Shown: positions 22,161 to 30,659, numbered from the stretch's first letter. The stretch is 64,000 nt of DNA from Tsukamurella sp. TY48 (GCF_019656655.1 NZ_BPMV01000002.1:248001-312000), one strand, 5' to 3'. Notes: generated by a model from the letters alone, not told the origin. Program-made: numbers and translations.

Positions 22161-23300
22161 ATGTTCGGTACGCGCGTACTCACCGCCGTCCTGTCGGCCG
22201 CCTGCCTGTTCGGCGTGGCGGGCCCCGTCGCGGCGGGGCCCGCAGCCCCGGCCCCGATCGGCACGCTCGTCTCCCGAGGGCCACTCGGCGCACCGGAAGG
22301 GCTGGACGGTGCGGTCACGGCCACCCGGATCGCGTACACCTCGCGCACACCCGCGGGTGCCCCGATCACAGCGACCGGCGGCGTGTACGTACCGCCCGGT
22401 CCGGCCCCCGCGGGCGGATGGCCGCTGGTGGCGATGGGCCACGGCACCTCGGGCGTGGATCGCCGGTGTGCCCCGACCGACGCCACCGACCAGTTCGGCA
22501 ATGCGCCGTATCTGGCCGACCTGGTGCGCCGCGGTTTCGCCGTGGTGCTCCCCAACTACCAGGGCCTGGGCGGCGAGGGCCTGCACCCGTACCTGGACTC
22601 CACCTCGGAGGGACTCGACGTGCTCGGCTCCGTCCGCGCCGCGCGGGCGCTGCCGATCCGATTCACCCCGGACACAGTGCTGTACGGCAACTCCCAGGGC
22701 GGTCGCGCGACAGAAGCGGCCGCGGAGCTCGCGCCGACCCGCGCACCGGAACTCCGGTTCGCAGGCAACGCCCTGGTCTCCCCCGCTCTGCGCCTGGACA
22801 TCCTGGCCCAGATCGACCAGGGCCGGATGTCCCTGCCGCAGTACTCGGTCATGCCGATGGTGGTCCGCGGCGCGCAGGCCGTCGATCCGTCGATCCGCAC
22901 CGAAGCCGTGCTGCGTGGCCCGATCCTGGCCCAGCATGACGCGCTCCTCTCGTGCACCGCCCGGACCCCGGCCACGCTCGACCTCAGCAGTGTCACGGCC
23001 GACGATGTGCGCCCCGAACCCGGGACGCGGGCACGACTGGCCGCCTTCTTCGACCGGAATCAGCTACCGCGCCAGGCGAATCGCAGCGTCCCGGCCCTCG
23101 TGGTCTACGGCAAGAGCGACGACCTCGTGCTCCCGCAATGGACGCGCCGCGGGATCGCCGACCTCTGCCGCGCGGGCGTCCCGGTGCAGGTGGCCGCCCG
23201 CACCGGCGGCCACACCGACAAGCGCGATATCGCCACGGTCGGCGACTGGATCGGCGACCGGTTCGCTGGACGGCCGGTGGCGCCGAACTGCGCGGCTTAG
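22161..23300 (+). CDS. Secreted lipase (LIP family, alpha/beta hydrolase)
   Basis: 379 residues with a Sec signal peptide (hydrophobic VLTAVLSAACLFGVAGPVAA, cleavage after about residue 25). Alpha/beta-hydrolase motifs: oxyanion region AMGHGTSGVDRRCAPT, nucleophile elbow YGNSQGGRA (Ser about residue 176), acid near VVYGKSDDLVLP and His in RTGGHTDKRD. This is the secretory-lipase (pfam LIP) pattern common in mycolata. Extracytoplasmic ester hydrolysis is inferred. Its stop overlaps that of the convergent TetR gene. Confidence 0.85.
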   Translation: MFGTRVLTAVLSAACLFGVAGPVAAGPAAPAPIGTLVSRGPLGAPEGLDGAVTATRIAYTSRTPAGAPITATGGVYVPPGPAPAGGWPLVAMGHGTSGVDRRCAPTDATDQFGNAPYLADLVRRGFAVVLPNYQGLGGEGLHPYLDSTSEGLDVLGSVRAARALPIRFTPDTVLYGNSQGGRATEAAAELAPTRAPELRFAGNALVSPALRLDILAQIDQGRMSLPQYSVMPMVVRGAQAVDPSIRTEAVLRGPILAQHDALLSCTARTPATLDLSSVTADDVRPEPGTRARLAAFFDRNQLPRQANRSVPALVVYGKSDDLVLPQWTRRGIADLCRAGVPVQVAARTGGHTDKRDIATVGDWIGDRFAGRPVAPNCAA

Positions 23301-23926
23301 CCGTTCTCCCCTGATTCGCGTACCAGCCCGTCCTCGATGAACCGGACGGTCTGCTCGATCAGTGGCCGCATCAACTCTTGGACCTCGGCGTCCGCGACCG
23401 GCCGCCCCAGAATGACCGCGCCGAGCTGCGGGACCATGAAGGGCGCGGCCTGCAGGCCGATCGCGACGAACATCGCGATCGCCGCCCGTAGCGCGTCCTG
23501 CTCACCGCTCACCTGCTGCAACCGCTCGACCTTGCGCCGGTAGAAGTCCCGGCGGCCGTCGCTGAACGGCGGTGTCTGCCCCTGGTCGGCGTCGTAGTGC
23601 AGCGATTCCCACATGAGCAGGCGCACCAACTCGGGATCGCGGCGGTGATGTTCGAACGCGGCCATCACGTGATCGGTGAGGCTCTGACCTTCGAGGAACG
23701 GCGTCTGCTCGGCATGCTCCGTCAGCGCCTTGGCCATGACCACCTCGAACAGCCCCTCCTTGCTCCCGAAGTAGCCGTAGATGCGCTCCTTGTTGACGCC
23801 GGCTTCTTCGGCGATCCGGGCCACGCGGGCACCGTCGAATCCGCGCCGGGTGAATTCCGCGCGGGCGGCCTCGATGAGCGCCTCGCTGGTGGGCGTCGAT
23901 TCGTACTGTGCGGTGGTCTCGGTCAC
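23297..23926 (-). CDS. TetR family transcriptional regulator
   Basis: 209 residues. N-terminal helix-turn-helix: ALIEAARAEFTRRGFDGARVARIAEEAGVNKERIYGYFGSKE in outline (residues about 15-57), followed by an all-helical ligand domain. GTG 23926 is preferred to the longer frame (24175) because TAGGGT stands 7 nt upstream and the extension would run through the operators and into the MFS gene. Divergent from the MFS transporter; the shared region has two palindromes, so it very likely represses that gene and itself. Confidence 0.9.
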   Translation of the reverse strand: MTETTAQYESTPTSEALIEAARAEFTRRGFDGARVARIAEEAGVNKERIYGYFGSKEGLFEVVMAKALTEHAEQTPFLEGQSLTDHVMAAFEHHRRDPELVRLLMWESLHYDADQGQTPPFSDGRRDFYRRKVERLQQVSGEQDALRAAIAMFVAIGLQAAPFMVPQLGAVILGRPVADAEVQELMRPLIEQTVRFIEDGLVRESGENG

Positions 23927-23933
23927 GGCCGCA

Positions 23934-23939
23934 ACCCTA
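23934..23939 (-). promoter_or_regulatory. -10 box TAGGGT, leaderless start of tetR-type gene
   Basis: Minus-strand TAGGGT ends 7 nt before GTG 23926 and lies 4 bp from the first operator copy. Confidence 0.55.
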
Positions 23940-23943
23940 CCGC

Positions 23944-23977
23944 CAACCGAACGGTTGACGCGCCAACCGAACGGTTG
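23944..23977. promoter_or_regulatory. Tandem TetR operators
   Basis: Two identical 14-bp inverted repeats, CAACCG-AA-CGGTTG, at 23944-23957 and 23964-23977, with a 20-bp period, so both lie on the same helix face two turns apart. Confidence 0.8.
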
Positions 23978-23984
23978 GTAGCGT
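23955..23984 (+). promoter_or_regulatory. MFS transporter promoter
   Basis: TTGACG (23955-23960), an 18-nt spacer, TAGCGT (23979-23984), then 7 nt to ATG 23992. The -35 overlaps operator 1 and the spacer contains operator 2, as expected for tight repression. Confidence 0.7.
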
Positions 23985-23991
23985 CGCCGCC

Positions 23992-25164
23992 ATGACGACC
24001 GCGCCCCCGATTCCCCTGTCCCGGAACGCCGCCGCCTCCTGGCGCACCGGCGTGATCGGCGCCGCCGCCGCGCTGCCGATCGTCGGCCAGCTCTACGTCG
24101 TACTGCCCTTAGCGCCGCAGGTGCTCGCGCTGCCCGGCACCTCGTCGTCCACCGTGCCGGTCGCGACCACCGCATTCGCGCTGGTGTACGCGGTCGGAAT
24201 CCTGCTGCTCGGCCCTCTCGCCGACCGATTCGGTGCCCATCGCCTCATGCTCGCCAGTGCCGCGGCAACCGCTGTTACCACCGCACTCGTGGCGTTCGCG
24301 CCCACCTCGACGTGGTTCTTGCTGGGGCGCGCCGCTCAAGGGCTCGCCGCCGCCGCGTTCACCCCGGCCGCGCTGGCCTTCATCGCGCGCACCACCGCAC
24401 CGTCGGCCCGGGTTCCGCTGAACACCGCCGTCATCGGCGCAGGGCTCGGCTCGGCGGTGGTCAGTCAGGTGACGGCGCAACTGCTCGCCGCGTCAGCGGG
24501 GCTCACCGGCGTCTTCCTCGTCTGTGCCGCGGCGACCGCCGCCGGTGCCGTCGCGATCGCGCTACTACTCCCGGCCGACCCCGTGCCCGCCGGACAGCGC
24601 CCGTCCGCCATGGAGGTCTACCGCGCTGTTCCGGGCCTGCTGCGGCGGCCGCGACTGCTGCTGCTGTACGGCACCGGGCTCACCTTCCTGAGCGTGCTCG
24701 TGGCGATCTACACCGCCCTCGCCGCCGACGGCCGCTGGTCTCCCGGCACGCTGCTGATACTGCGTGCCAGCTCGTTGCCCGCGGTGGTGCTCGCCGGCCT
24801 CCTGATCCTGCGCCTCGGCGACGTACCCGCGCGCCGCCGGATCCTCGGCGCTGTGGCCCTCGGGGTGCTCGGTGCGGCGACGTGCGCCGCCGGTGGCACC
24901 GCGGCGGTCGGTGCGGGACTGTTCGCCCTCGTCGGCGCGATGGCGCTGGCCGCGCCCTCAGTGGTCGCCGAGGTCACCCGGCTCGGCGCACCGGCCGTCG
25001 GGGCCGCGGCCTCGCTGTACACCGTGACCATCTTCGGGGGCGCGAGCCTCGGCGCCCCTCTCGACGCAGCGCTGGGCGGCGAATTGCCCCGGGTCGCACT
25101 CGGCGGAGCCGTGATCCTGGCGCTCGGCGGGATCACCGCGGCCATCGCCACCCGGCCGGAGTGA
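23992..25164 (+). CDS. MFS drug-efflux-type transporter
   Basis: 390 residues, 12 predicted membrane helices. The motif-A-like loop LLLGPLADRFGAHRLML follows helix 2 (about residue 64-80), and the first half ends in a helix with RTTAPSARVPLNTAVIGAG. The length and motif fit the small proton-coupled multidrug or arabinose-efflux-like MFS group. Control by the divergent TetR protein points to an inducible efflux pump; the substrate cannot be told. Its stop abuts the convergent gluconokinase gene. Confidence 0.88.
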   Translation: MTTAPPIPLSRNAAASWRTGVIGAAAALPIVGQLYVVLPLAPQVLALPGTSSSTVPVATTAFALVYAVGILLLGPLADRFGAHRLMLASAAATAVTTALVAFAPTSTWFLLGRAAQGLAAAAFTPAALAFIARTTAPSARVPLNTAVIGAGLGSAVVSQVTAQLLAASAGLTGVFLVCAAATAAGAVAIALLLPADPVPAGQRPSAMEVYRAVPGLLRRPRLLLLYGTGLTFLSVLVAIYTALAADGRWSPGTLLILRASSLPAVVLAGLLILRLGDVPARRRILGAVALGVLGAATCAAGGTAAVGAGLFALVGAMALAAPSVVAEVTRLGAPAVGAAASLYTVTIFGGASLGAPLDAALGGELPRVALGGAVILALGGITAAIATRPE

Positions 25165-25689
25165 TCAGGCGATTCCGGGCACCTCGGTGGCGGCGAAATC
25201 GGCCAGCGCCTCGGTCACGATCTGCGGGATATCGCCCGAGACGTTGACGGTGACACCGAACTCGTCCGGCTCCAGCGGCTCGAGAATGGCCAGCTGCGAG
25301 GCCAACATGTCGGCCTTCATGAAGTGCCCCGCACGCCCCTGCATCCGCTCCAGCAACAGCTCCTCGTTGCCGGTGAGGAAGACGAAGTAGACGCTGGCGC
25401 CCGCGGCGCGGATCCGGTCCCGGTAGACCCGCTTGAGTGCGGAGCAGGCCACCACCGTGGGCCGCCCCGCCACCATCTCGTCGCGCAGATGGGCGCCGAT
25501 CGTGGCGAGCCACGGCCACCGGTCCTCATCGGTCAGAGGCCGACCCGAGGCCATCTTGGCGCGGTTGGCGTCACTGTGGAAATCGTCACCGTCGGCGAAG
25601 CTCCGGCCCAGGCGGGAGGCCAGCTCGGCCCCCACGGTCGACTTCCCGGAGCCGGACACTCCCATCACGCAGATCTGGATAGTGGACAC
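25165..25689 (-). CDS. gntK: Gluconokinase
   Basis: 174-residue P-loop carbohydrate kinase that phosphorylates D-gluconate to 6-phosphogluconate for the pentose phosphate pathway. Walker A is VMGVSGSGKSTVG (residues 8-20), followed by the family motifs FADGDDFHSDANRAKMASGRPLTDEDR in outline (residues 31-57), VVACSALKRVYRDRIR and the lid EGLF-like GRAGHFMKADMLASQ. GTG 25689; a TGTACT box 6 nt upstream is an imperfect leaderless signal. No gluconate permease is adjacent. Confidence 0.92.
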   Translation of the reverse strand: MSTIQICVMGVSGSGKSTVGAELASRLGRSFADGDDFHSDANRAKMASGRPLTDEDRWPWLATIGAHLRDEMVAGRPTVVACSALKRVYRDRIRAAGASVYFVFLTGNEELLLERMQGRAGHFMKADMLASQLAILEPLEPDEFGVTVNVSGDIPQIVTEALADFAATEVPGIA

Positions 25690-25737
25690 TTGTCGAGTAC
25701 ATCACGACCCGCCGCAGTACCCGGCAGGAAAGGCCCC

Positions 25738-27195
25738 ATGTCCGACCCGATCTCCGCCGAAGACCTCGCCGCGTTCCACCGCGTCCTCGAGGCGGCGGCC
25801 GCCCTCGACGCCGACGATCCGCAATCGATCGAGGTACAGCGGTCGGTGGGGCACATGTTCAAGATGCTCAAGCGGATGCGCCGCAAGGAGTCCCGGGCCA
25901 AGGTCCGCGAGGCCGATCGCGACGTCCTCGAGCGCACCGCGACCGGCAACGCCGAGCGCATCGACGACGAGACCGCCGGCATCCTGCTGACCACGCCCAC
26001 CGCCGGCGACAGCGCGGGCGAACTGCTGCGTCCGCAGAGCTGCTACATCTGCAAGCAGCCGTACACCCGGATCGATGCCTTCTACCACCAGCTCTGCCCG
26101 GAGTGCGCCGCGTTCAGTCACTCCAAGCGCGATGCCACCACCGATCTCACGGGCCGCCGCGCCCTGCTCACCGGTGGCCGCGCCAAGATCGGCATGTACA
26201 TCGCCCTGCGCCTGCTGCGCGACGGTGCCGATCTCACTATCACCACCCGCTTCCCCACCGACGCCGCGCGCCGGTTCGCTGCCCTGGCCGACAGCGACGA
26301 GTGGCTCGACCGGCTGCACATCGTGGGCATCGACCTGCGCGACCCGTCGCAGGTGAGCGCGCTCGCCGATGCGGTCGCCGCCCGCGGGCCGCTGGACATC
26401 ATCATCAACAACGCCGCGCAGACGGTGCGCCGCTCGCCCGGCGCGTACTCCGCCCTGGTCGACGCCGAGGCCGGCGATGTGCCGCCGCAGCTCGCCGAGC
26501 GGATCATCCGCTTCGGCCGCGCCAGCTCGGCCCACCCGGCGGCTCTCACCGAGGCCCTCGACGGGCACACCCTCGACCGCTCGGGCGATGTCAGCGCCCT
26601 GGACCCCGCGGCCCTGACCGCGCTCGCGCTGCGCGGCGGATCGTCGTCGGCGGCGCGCATCGAGGACGGCAGCGCCATCGACGCCGGCGGCCTGCTGCCC
26701 GACCTCGTGCACACCAACTCCTGGGTGCAGACCGTGGAGGAGGTGCAGCCGCTCGAACTGCTCGAGGTGCAGCTGTGCAACTCGGTGGCGCCGTTCATCC
26801 TGATCTCGAAGCTTCGGCCCGCCCTCGCGGCGTCGCCCGCGCGGCGCAAGTACGTGGTGAACGTCTCCGCGATGGAGGGCCAGTTCGGCCGCGGCTACAA
26901 GGGGCCCGGCCACCCGCACACCAACATGGCCAAGGCCGCGCTGAACATGCTCACCCGCACCTCCAGCGCGGAGATGCTGGAGCAGGACGGCATCCTGATG
27001 ACGGCCGTCGACACCGGCTGGATCACCGACGAACGTCCGCACCACACCAAGATGCGCCTCGCCGAGGAGGGCTTCCGCGCCCCACTCGACCTGGTCGACG
27101 GTGCCGCCCGCGTCTACGACCCGATCGTGCAGGGCGAGGCCGGCGTGGACCTCTACGGCTGCTTCCTCAAGGACTACAAGCCCTCACCGTGGTGA
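25738..27195 (+). CDS. SDR family oxidoreductase with N-terminal zinc ribbon
   Basis: 485 residues in two parts. Residues 1-135 are helical and charged and end with a C4 metal site (CYICKQPY…LCPECA, about residues 102-121). From about residue 138 comes a Rossmann SDR domain with ALLTGGRAKIGMYIALRL (TGGRxxIG cofactor loop), IINNAAQTVRR and VVNVSAMEGQFG (Ser). Where the catalytic YxxxK is expected the sequence is HTNMAKAALN: Lys is kept but Tyr is Thr. An 80-residue insertion follows the NNAAQ strand. ATG 25738 has GGAAAGG upstream. Substrate unknown; the family is recognisable but atypical. Confidence 0.8.
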   Translation: MSDPISAEDLAAFHRVLEAAAALDADDPQSIEVQRSVGHMFKMLKRMRRKESRAKVREADRDVLERTATGNAERIDDETAGILLTTPTAGDSAGELLRPQSCYICKQPYTRIDAFYHQLCPECAAFSHSKRDATTDLTGRRALLTGGRAKIGMYIALRLLRDGADLTITTRFPTDAARRFAALADSDEWLDRLHIVGIDLRDPSQVSALADAVAARGPLDIIINNAAQTVRRSPGAYSALVDAEAGDVPPQLAERIIRFGRASSAHPAALTEALDGHTLDRSGDVSALDPAALTALALRGGSSSAARIEDGSAIDAGGLLPDLVHTNSWVQTVEEVQPLELLEVQLCNSVAPFILISKLRPALAASPARRKYVVNVSAMEGQFGRGYKGPGHPHTNMAKAALNMLTRTSSAEMLEQDGILMTAVDTGWITDERPHHTKMRLAEEGFRAPLDLVDGAARVYDPIVQGEAGVDLYGCFLKDYKPSPW

Positions 27196-27210
27196 TGGGC
27201 GGCCGATCGC

Positions 27211-27216
27211 TAGGGT
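27211..27216 (+). promoter_or_regulatory. -10 box TAGGGT, leaderless start of nucleoside hydrolase
   Basis: TAGGGT ends 6 nt before GTG 27223, giving the following genes their own promoter. Confidence 0.55.
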
Positions 27217-27222
27217 GATTCC

Positions 27223-28260
27223 GTGGCGGAAACGAAGGTCCTGTTCGACTGCGATACCGGTGTCGACGACTCCCTGGCCCTGCTCTACCTGCTGGCCAAG
27301 CCCGAGGTGAACATCCTGGGAATCGTGTCCACGGCCGGCAACGTGCCCGGGCCCCAGGTGGTCGAGAACAATCTCGCCTGGCTGGAACTGCTGGGGCGCA
27401 CCGATATCGATGTCTTCGTCGGTTCCGACTCCCCCGTCTCGGCGCCGCTCATCACCACTGAGGAGACGCACGGTCCGTTCGGCGTCGGCTACGCCGAACT
27501 GCCCACGCCCACCCGCACTCCGGCGGACCGGTCGGGTGCCCAGGCCTGGTCCGATCTGACCCGGGAGCATCCGGGCGAGGTGGTCGGTCTCGTCACCGGC
27601 CCGTGCACGAACCTCGCGCTGGCACTGCGCGACGATCCGGGCATCCTCGCCCGCCTGCGTCGGCTCGTGATCATGGGCGGCGTCTTCTGGCACCCCGGCA
27701 ACACGACTCCCACCTCGGAGTGGAACGTGGCCGTCGATCCCGAGTCGCTGTGGGAGGTCTTGCGCGCCTACGGCGAGCTCGACGGCACCGGGGTACCGCT
27801 CCCGATCCTGTGCCCGCTCGACCTGACCGAGACGATCGAGCTCACCCCCGACCACATCGTGCGGCTCGCCGATGCCGCGGGGAGCAGCCCGGCCGAGGTG
27901 CTCGATCCCCAGGACCCCGATGGCACCCGCTCCACCGCGAGTGACCCCGTGGTGCGGGCCACCTCGGATGCGGTGCGGTTCTACTTCGAGTTCCACCGCG
28001 ACCACGACCTCGGCTACATCGCGCACATGCACGACCCGTTCGCCGCCGCCGTCGCGCTCGATCCGTCGATCGTGCGCACCAGGGCGTACCCGGTCGACGT
28101 GGAGCTGAGCGGGGCATTGACCCGCGGCACCACCGTCGCGGACGTGCACGGCGCCTGGAATCGCCCGGACACCGCCCAGATCGCCGTCGCCACCGATCCG
28201 GTGGCCTTCTTCGACGATCTGCTCGATTCGATCGCGAGGCTCGCCCGTGACCGCGTCTGA
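27223..28260 (+). CDS. Inosine-uridine-preferring type nucleoside hydrolase
   Basis: 345 residues. Calcium-dependent ribonucleoside N-glycosidase fold: N-terminal FDCDTGVDDSLALLYLL (DxDxxxDD calcium motif, residues 7-23), VTGPCTNLALALRDDPG, the VIMGGVFWHPGN loop and EWNVAVDPESLWEV (Asn/Asp contacts), with a C-terminal His/Asp region (HMHDPFAAAVALDPS). Salvages nucleosides to base plus ribose in the cytoplasm; base preference is not predictable. The DinB gene start overlaps its 3' end by 14 bp. Confidence 0.9.
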   Translation: MAETKVLFDCDTGVDDSLALLYLLAKPEVNILGIVSTAGNVPGPQVVENNLAWLELLGRTDIDVFVGSDSPVSAPLITTEETHGPFGVGYAELPTPTRTPADRSGAQAWSDLTREHPGEVVGLVTGPCTNLALALRDDPGILARLRRLVIMGGVFWHPGNTTPTSEWNVAVDPESLWEVLRAYGELDGTGVPLPILCPLDLTETIELTPDHIVRLADAAGSSPAEVLDPQDPDGTRSTASDPVVRATSDAVRFYFEFHRDHDLGYIAHMHDPFAAAVALDPSIVRTRAYPVDVELSGALTRGTTVADVHGAWNRPDTAQIAVATDPVAFFDDLLDSIARLARDRV

Positions 28261-28714
28261 CGCACAGATCGCGGCCTTCCTGCAGGTGGCCGCGGAGACG
28301 CTGGACACCGTGGACGCGGTGCTCGGCGATCTCGACGACACCACGGTGAACCTGGCCACCCCCGGCGGCAACTCCGTCTTCGCGCTCGTGACCCACGTAC
28401 GGGGCGCGCTCGGTTACTGGGGCGGTTCGCTGCTGGCCGGCGAGGACATCCCGCGCGACCGCTCCGCGGAGTTCCACGCGACCGGCACCGTCGAGCAGGC
28501 GCGCGGCATCGTCGCCGGGCTCCGCACCGACCTCGCGCGCTGGGCGCCCGTGGCCGCCATCGGGATCCGCAACCCGCAGGCGCGCGGCACCACCCGCCGC
28601 GATGCGGCCGCGGCCACTCCCGAATGGGTGCTCACCCACATGCTGCGGGAGCTCACCCAGCACACCGGGCACATGGAGATCTGTCGCGACGTGGTCGTGC
28701 GCGGCGCACACTGA
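28247..28714 (+). CDS. DinB-like four-helix protein (mycothiol S-transferase-like)
   Basis: 155 residues. DinB/YfiT superfamily four-helix bundle with its likely metal histidines at FALVTHVRGALGYW (about residue 49) and LTHMLRELTQHTGHMEICRD (about residues 129-148). In mycothiol producers many members use mycothiol or act as detoxification transferases; the exact reaction is unknown. GTG 28247 overlaps the nucleoside hydrolase, indicating translational coupling. Confidence 0.82.
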   Translation: MTASDAQIAAFLQVAAETLDTVDAVLGDLDDTTVNLATPGGNSVFALVTHVRGALGYWGGSLLAGEDIPRDRSAEFHATGTVEQARGIVAGLRTDLARWAPVAAIGIRNPQARGTTRRDAAAATPEWVLTHMLRELTQHTGHMEICRDVVVRGAH

Positions 28715-28718
28715 AGCC

Positions 28719-29372
28719 GTGCTCATACCGAAGGCGATCGCGGAGGGCGTCCGCGACGGCACCGTGACCACTCAGTACCGCCGCTGGGACGCGCCCCGCG
28801 TGAAGGTGGGCGGAACCCAGCTCACTCCGGCGGGCCTGCTGCGGTTCACGCGCGTCACCAAGGTGCCCGACGTCGAGAAGATCACCGATCGCGCCGCGCG
28901 GGCGGCCGGGATGAAGGACGCCGCCGCGCTGCGCCGGGCCCTGCGGCCCCGCGATCCCGATGCCCCGCGCCGGGAGCGCTCGGCGCGGGGCGGCGAGCAC
29001 GTCTACCGCGTTCACCTCGAATGGGCCGGAGAGGACCCGCGGCTCGCGCTGCGGGAGGCCCTGCCCGACGACGCCGAACTGGCGACGATCGCCGCCCGCC
29101 TCGCCCGGCTGGACGCCCGCCCCACGGGGCCCTGGACCCGCGACATCCTGGAGTGGATCCGCGATCACCCGCGCATCGTCTCGAAGGAACTCGCCACCGA
29201 GCGCGGGGTCGAATTGCTGCCGATGAAGGTCGACATCCGCAAGCTCAAGGGCATGGGACTGACGATCAGCCACGAGGTCGGCTACGAACTCGCACCGCGC
29301 GGCGCCGCGTACCTCGAATGGCTGGCCGCGCGCGATACAAAGACGGCGACCGATGACTGCACGCCGAATTAG
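28719..29372 (+). CDS. ASCH-like domain protein with C-terminal helix-turn-helix-like region
   Basis: 217 residues. The N-terminus (IPKAIAEGVRDGTVTTQYRRWDAPRVKVGG in outline) resembles ASCH/PUA-like RNA-binding domains, which share the ‘GTV..RRW..P.VK.G’ pattern. The C-terminal part (about 150-205: IVSKELATERGVELLPMKVD… followed by a YELAPRGAAYLEW wing-like end) resembles a winged helix. Starts at GTG 28719, 4 bp after the DinB gene; an upstream extension to 28602 would overlap DinB. Function unknown, possibly nucleic-acid binding. Last gene with normal composition before the low-GC island. Confidence 0.65.
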   Translation: MLIPKAIAEGVRDGTVTTQYRRWDAPRVKVGGTQLTPAGLLRFTRVTKVPDVEKITDRAARAAGMKDAAALRRALRPRDPDAPRRERSARGGEHVYRVHLEWAGEDPRLALREALPDDAELATIAARLARLDARPTGPWTRDILEWIRDHPRIVSKELATERGVELLPMKVDIRKLKGMGLTISHEVGYELAPRGAAYLEWLAARDTKTATDDCTPN

Positions 29373-29402
29373 GCCCGCCGCCGCCAACCAGGGAGAGAAA
29401 CA

Positions 29403-29690
29403 ATGACCACCTTCCTGTTCGGCGAACTGAAGTCAGAGTTCCTAGCAACGCCAACGTTGGTGCGACTCATTGCAGAGCCAGGACGACGGCCTGCAATCGC
29501 AGTCAAATGCTCGGCTTTGCAACTGCGATACTTTCTAACAACAGACTCGATAACGATCACTATCGTAACACTCAAAGAAGGCCAAATCATTTACGCCCTA
29601 GCCATGCCGGACCAGCCAGTCGGTGAGGCCTTTATCTGGTCGGTGCTCGAAAATGAATACGAGCGTGAGTCTCTACGCTTGATTCTTTGA
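29403..29690 (+). CDS. Island protein, N-terminal part (95 codons)
   Basis: Starts at ATG 29403 after GGGAGAG (29391-29397). 95 residues with alternating strands (LVRLIAEPGRRPAIAVK, SITITIVTLKEGQIIYALAM) and a helix (GEAFIWSVLENEYERESLRL). No family recognised. Base composition is far below the neighbours (line 29521-29580 is 23 G+C in 60). It ends at TGA 29688-29690, but the same frame stays open right into the next gene, so it may be the front of one interrupted 418-codon gene. Foreign origin is inferred from composition and codon use. Confidence 0.6.
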   Translation: MTTFLFGELKSEFLATPTLVRLIAEPGRRPAIAVKCSALQLRYFLTTDSITITIVTLKEGQIIYALAMPDQPVGEAFIWSVLENEYERESLRLIL

Positions 29691-29735
29691 GGAAGTGCCG
29701 TAGACCTACATCTGTTTAATGAAATCGCAATCAAT

Positions 29736-30659
29736 GTGGCTACGATACAGGTCAAATTTAATCTGGATTTGGTCGAGTCATTGATTGACCCTGACCGAAT
29801 CGAAATCAGTCGATCGGGATTCGTGGACTCTCGCGAATTGTTGCTTGAGACTCTTGCCTCGGTAGGTCGGAGTAACACGAATGACTCCCCGGGGATCCGC
29901 CTCGATGCAACGTTTCGTGGAGCGTGGCAACACCCTTCTTCGTGGTACTACACGAGCGGCAATAACTTAGCCACGCATCTTTCCGTATTCGATCCGAACG
30001 AAGGGGGACAGCAGGAGGCGTTGTGCTTATGGATCGCCGACGTACTCGAGCCAGGTTGCGCCTTCCTGAGCCCGTCAGTCACGCCAGCGGTGGGTAACAA
30101 GGGGCCTCGCGAACTGTGCGATGTGCTACTCACGTCCGGCGAACATACGTTCGTCATTGAATCGAAGTCCCTGTCGGTGCTCGGGCGATCGGTCCTTCCC
30201 TCGCGAAGCGACTTGCGAATGGATGTCGAGAAGCATATTAGGAAAGCTATCAAGCAGGTAACCGGTGCAGCCAAGTACCTTAAACTTGACTATCCGGTTC
30301 AAAACTCATCGGGCGAGATTGTGGACCTCAACAGGAATGTTCCGTTTCACCTCGTCATACTGATCCCGGACTTGTCTCTACTGAATACCTCAGAGGGCTT
30401 CGGCGCTGAGTTCATTGCCGAACACATCACGAAAACGCATTGTTACGTGCATATCTTGGATCCAAGCCAACTGCTTCGCGCGGTGCAAGCGGCAGCAATG
30501 ATCGCGCGACGCTCCTCGCTTTCGCCTGTCGGCGCTCTCGATCTACACCTTTCAAAGCGGGTAGAAGTTGCTTTGCAGAGAGACACCCCGGATATCGACT
30601 TTCTCGTTAGATTCGGCGTGGACGCACAAGGAATGCCCTCTGCGTCCGAGCGACCTTAG
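29736..30659 (+). CDS. Island protein with PD-(D/E)XK-like motif
   Basis: 307 residues from GTG 29736, in the same frame as the preceding ORF; no better in-frame start lies between. The central CDVLLTSGEHTFVIESKSL has the D-x12-E-x-K spacing (D129, E142, K144) of PD-(D/E)XK nuclease-fold proteins, on two predicted strands. The C-terminal half has a long helix (SQLLRAVQAAAMIARR). No signal peptide or membrane segment. The fold assignment is a motif-level inference; no restriction or methyltransferase partner is adjacent. Composition is about 50% G+C. Ends 6 bp before the convergent fadD. Confidence 0.6.
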   Translation: MATIQVKFNLDLVESLIDPDRIEISRSGFVDSRELLLETLASVGRSNTNDSPGIRLDATFRGAWQHPSSWYYTSGNNLATHLSVFDPNEGGQQEALCLWIADVLEPGCAFLSPSVTPAVGNKGPRELCDVLLTSGEHTFVIESKSLSVLGRSVLPSRSDLRMDVEKHIRKAIKQVTGAAKYLKLDYPVQNSSGEIVDLNRNVPFHLVILIPDLSLLNTSEGFGAEFIAEHITKTHCYVHILDPSQLLRAVQAAAMIARRSSLSPVGALDLHLSKRVEVALQRDTPDIDFLVRFGVDAQGMPSASERP

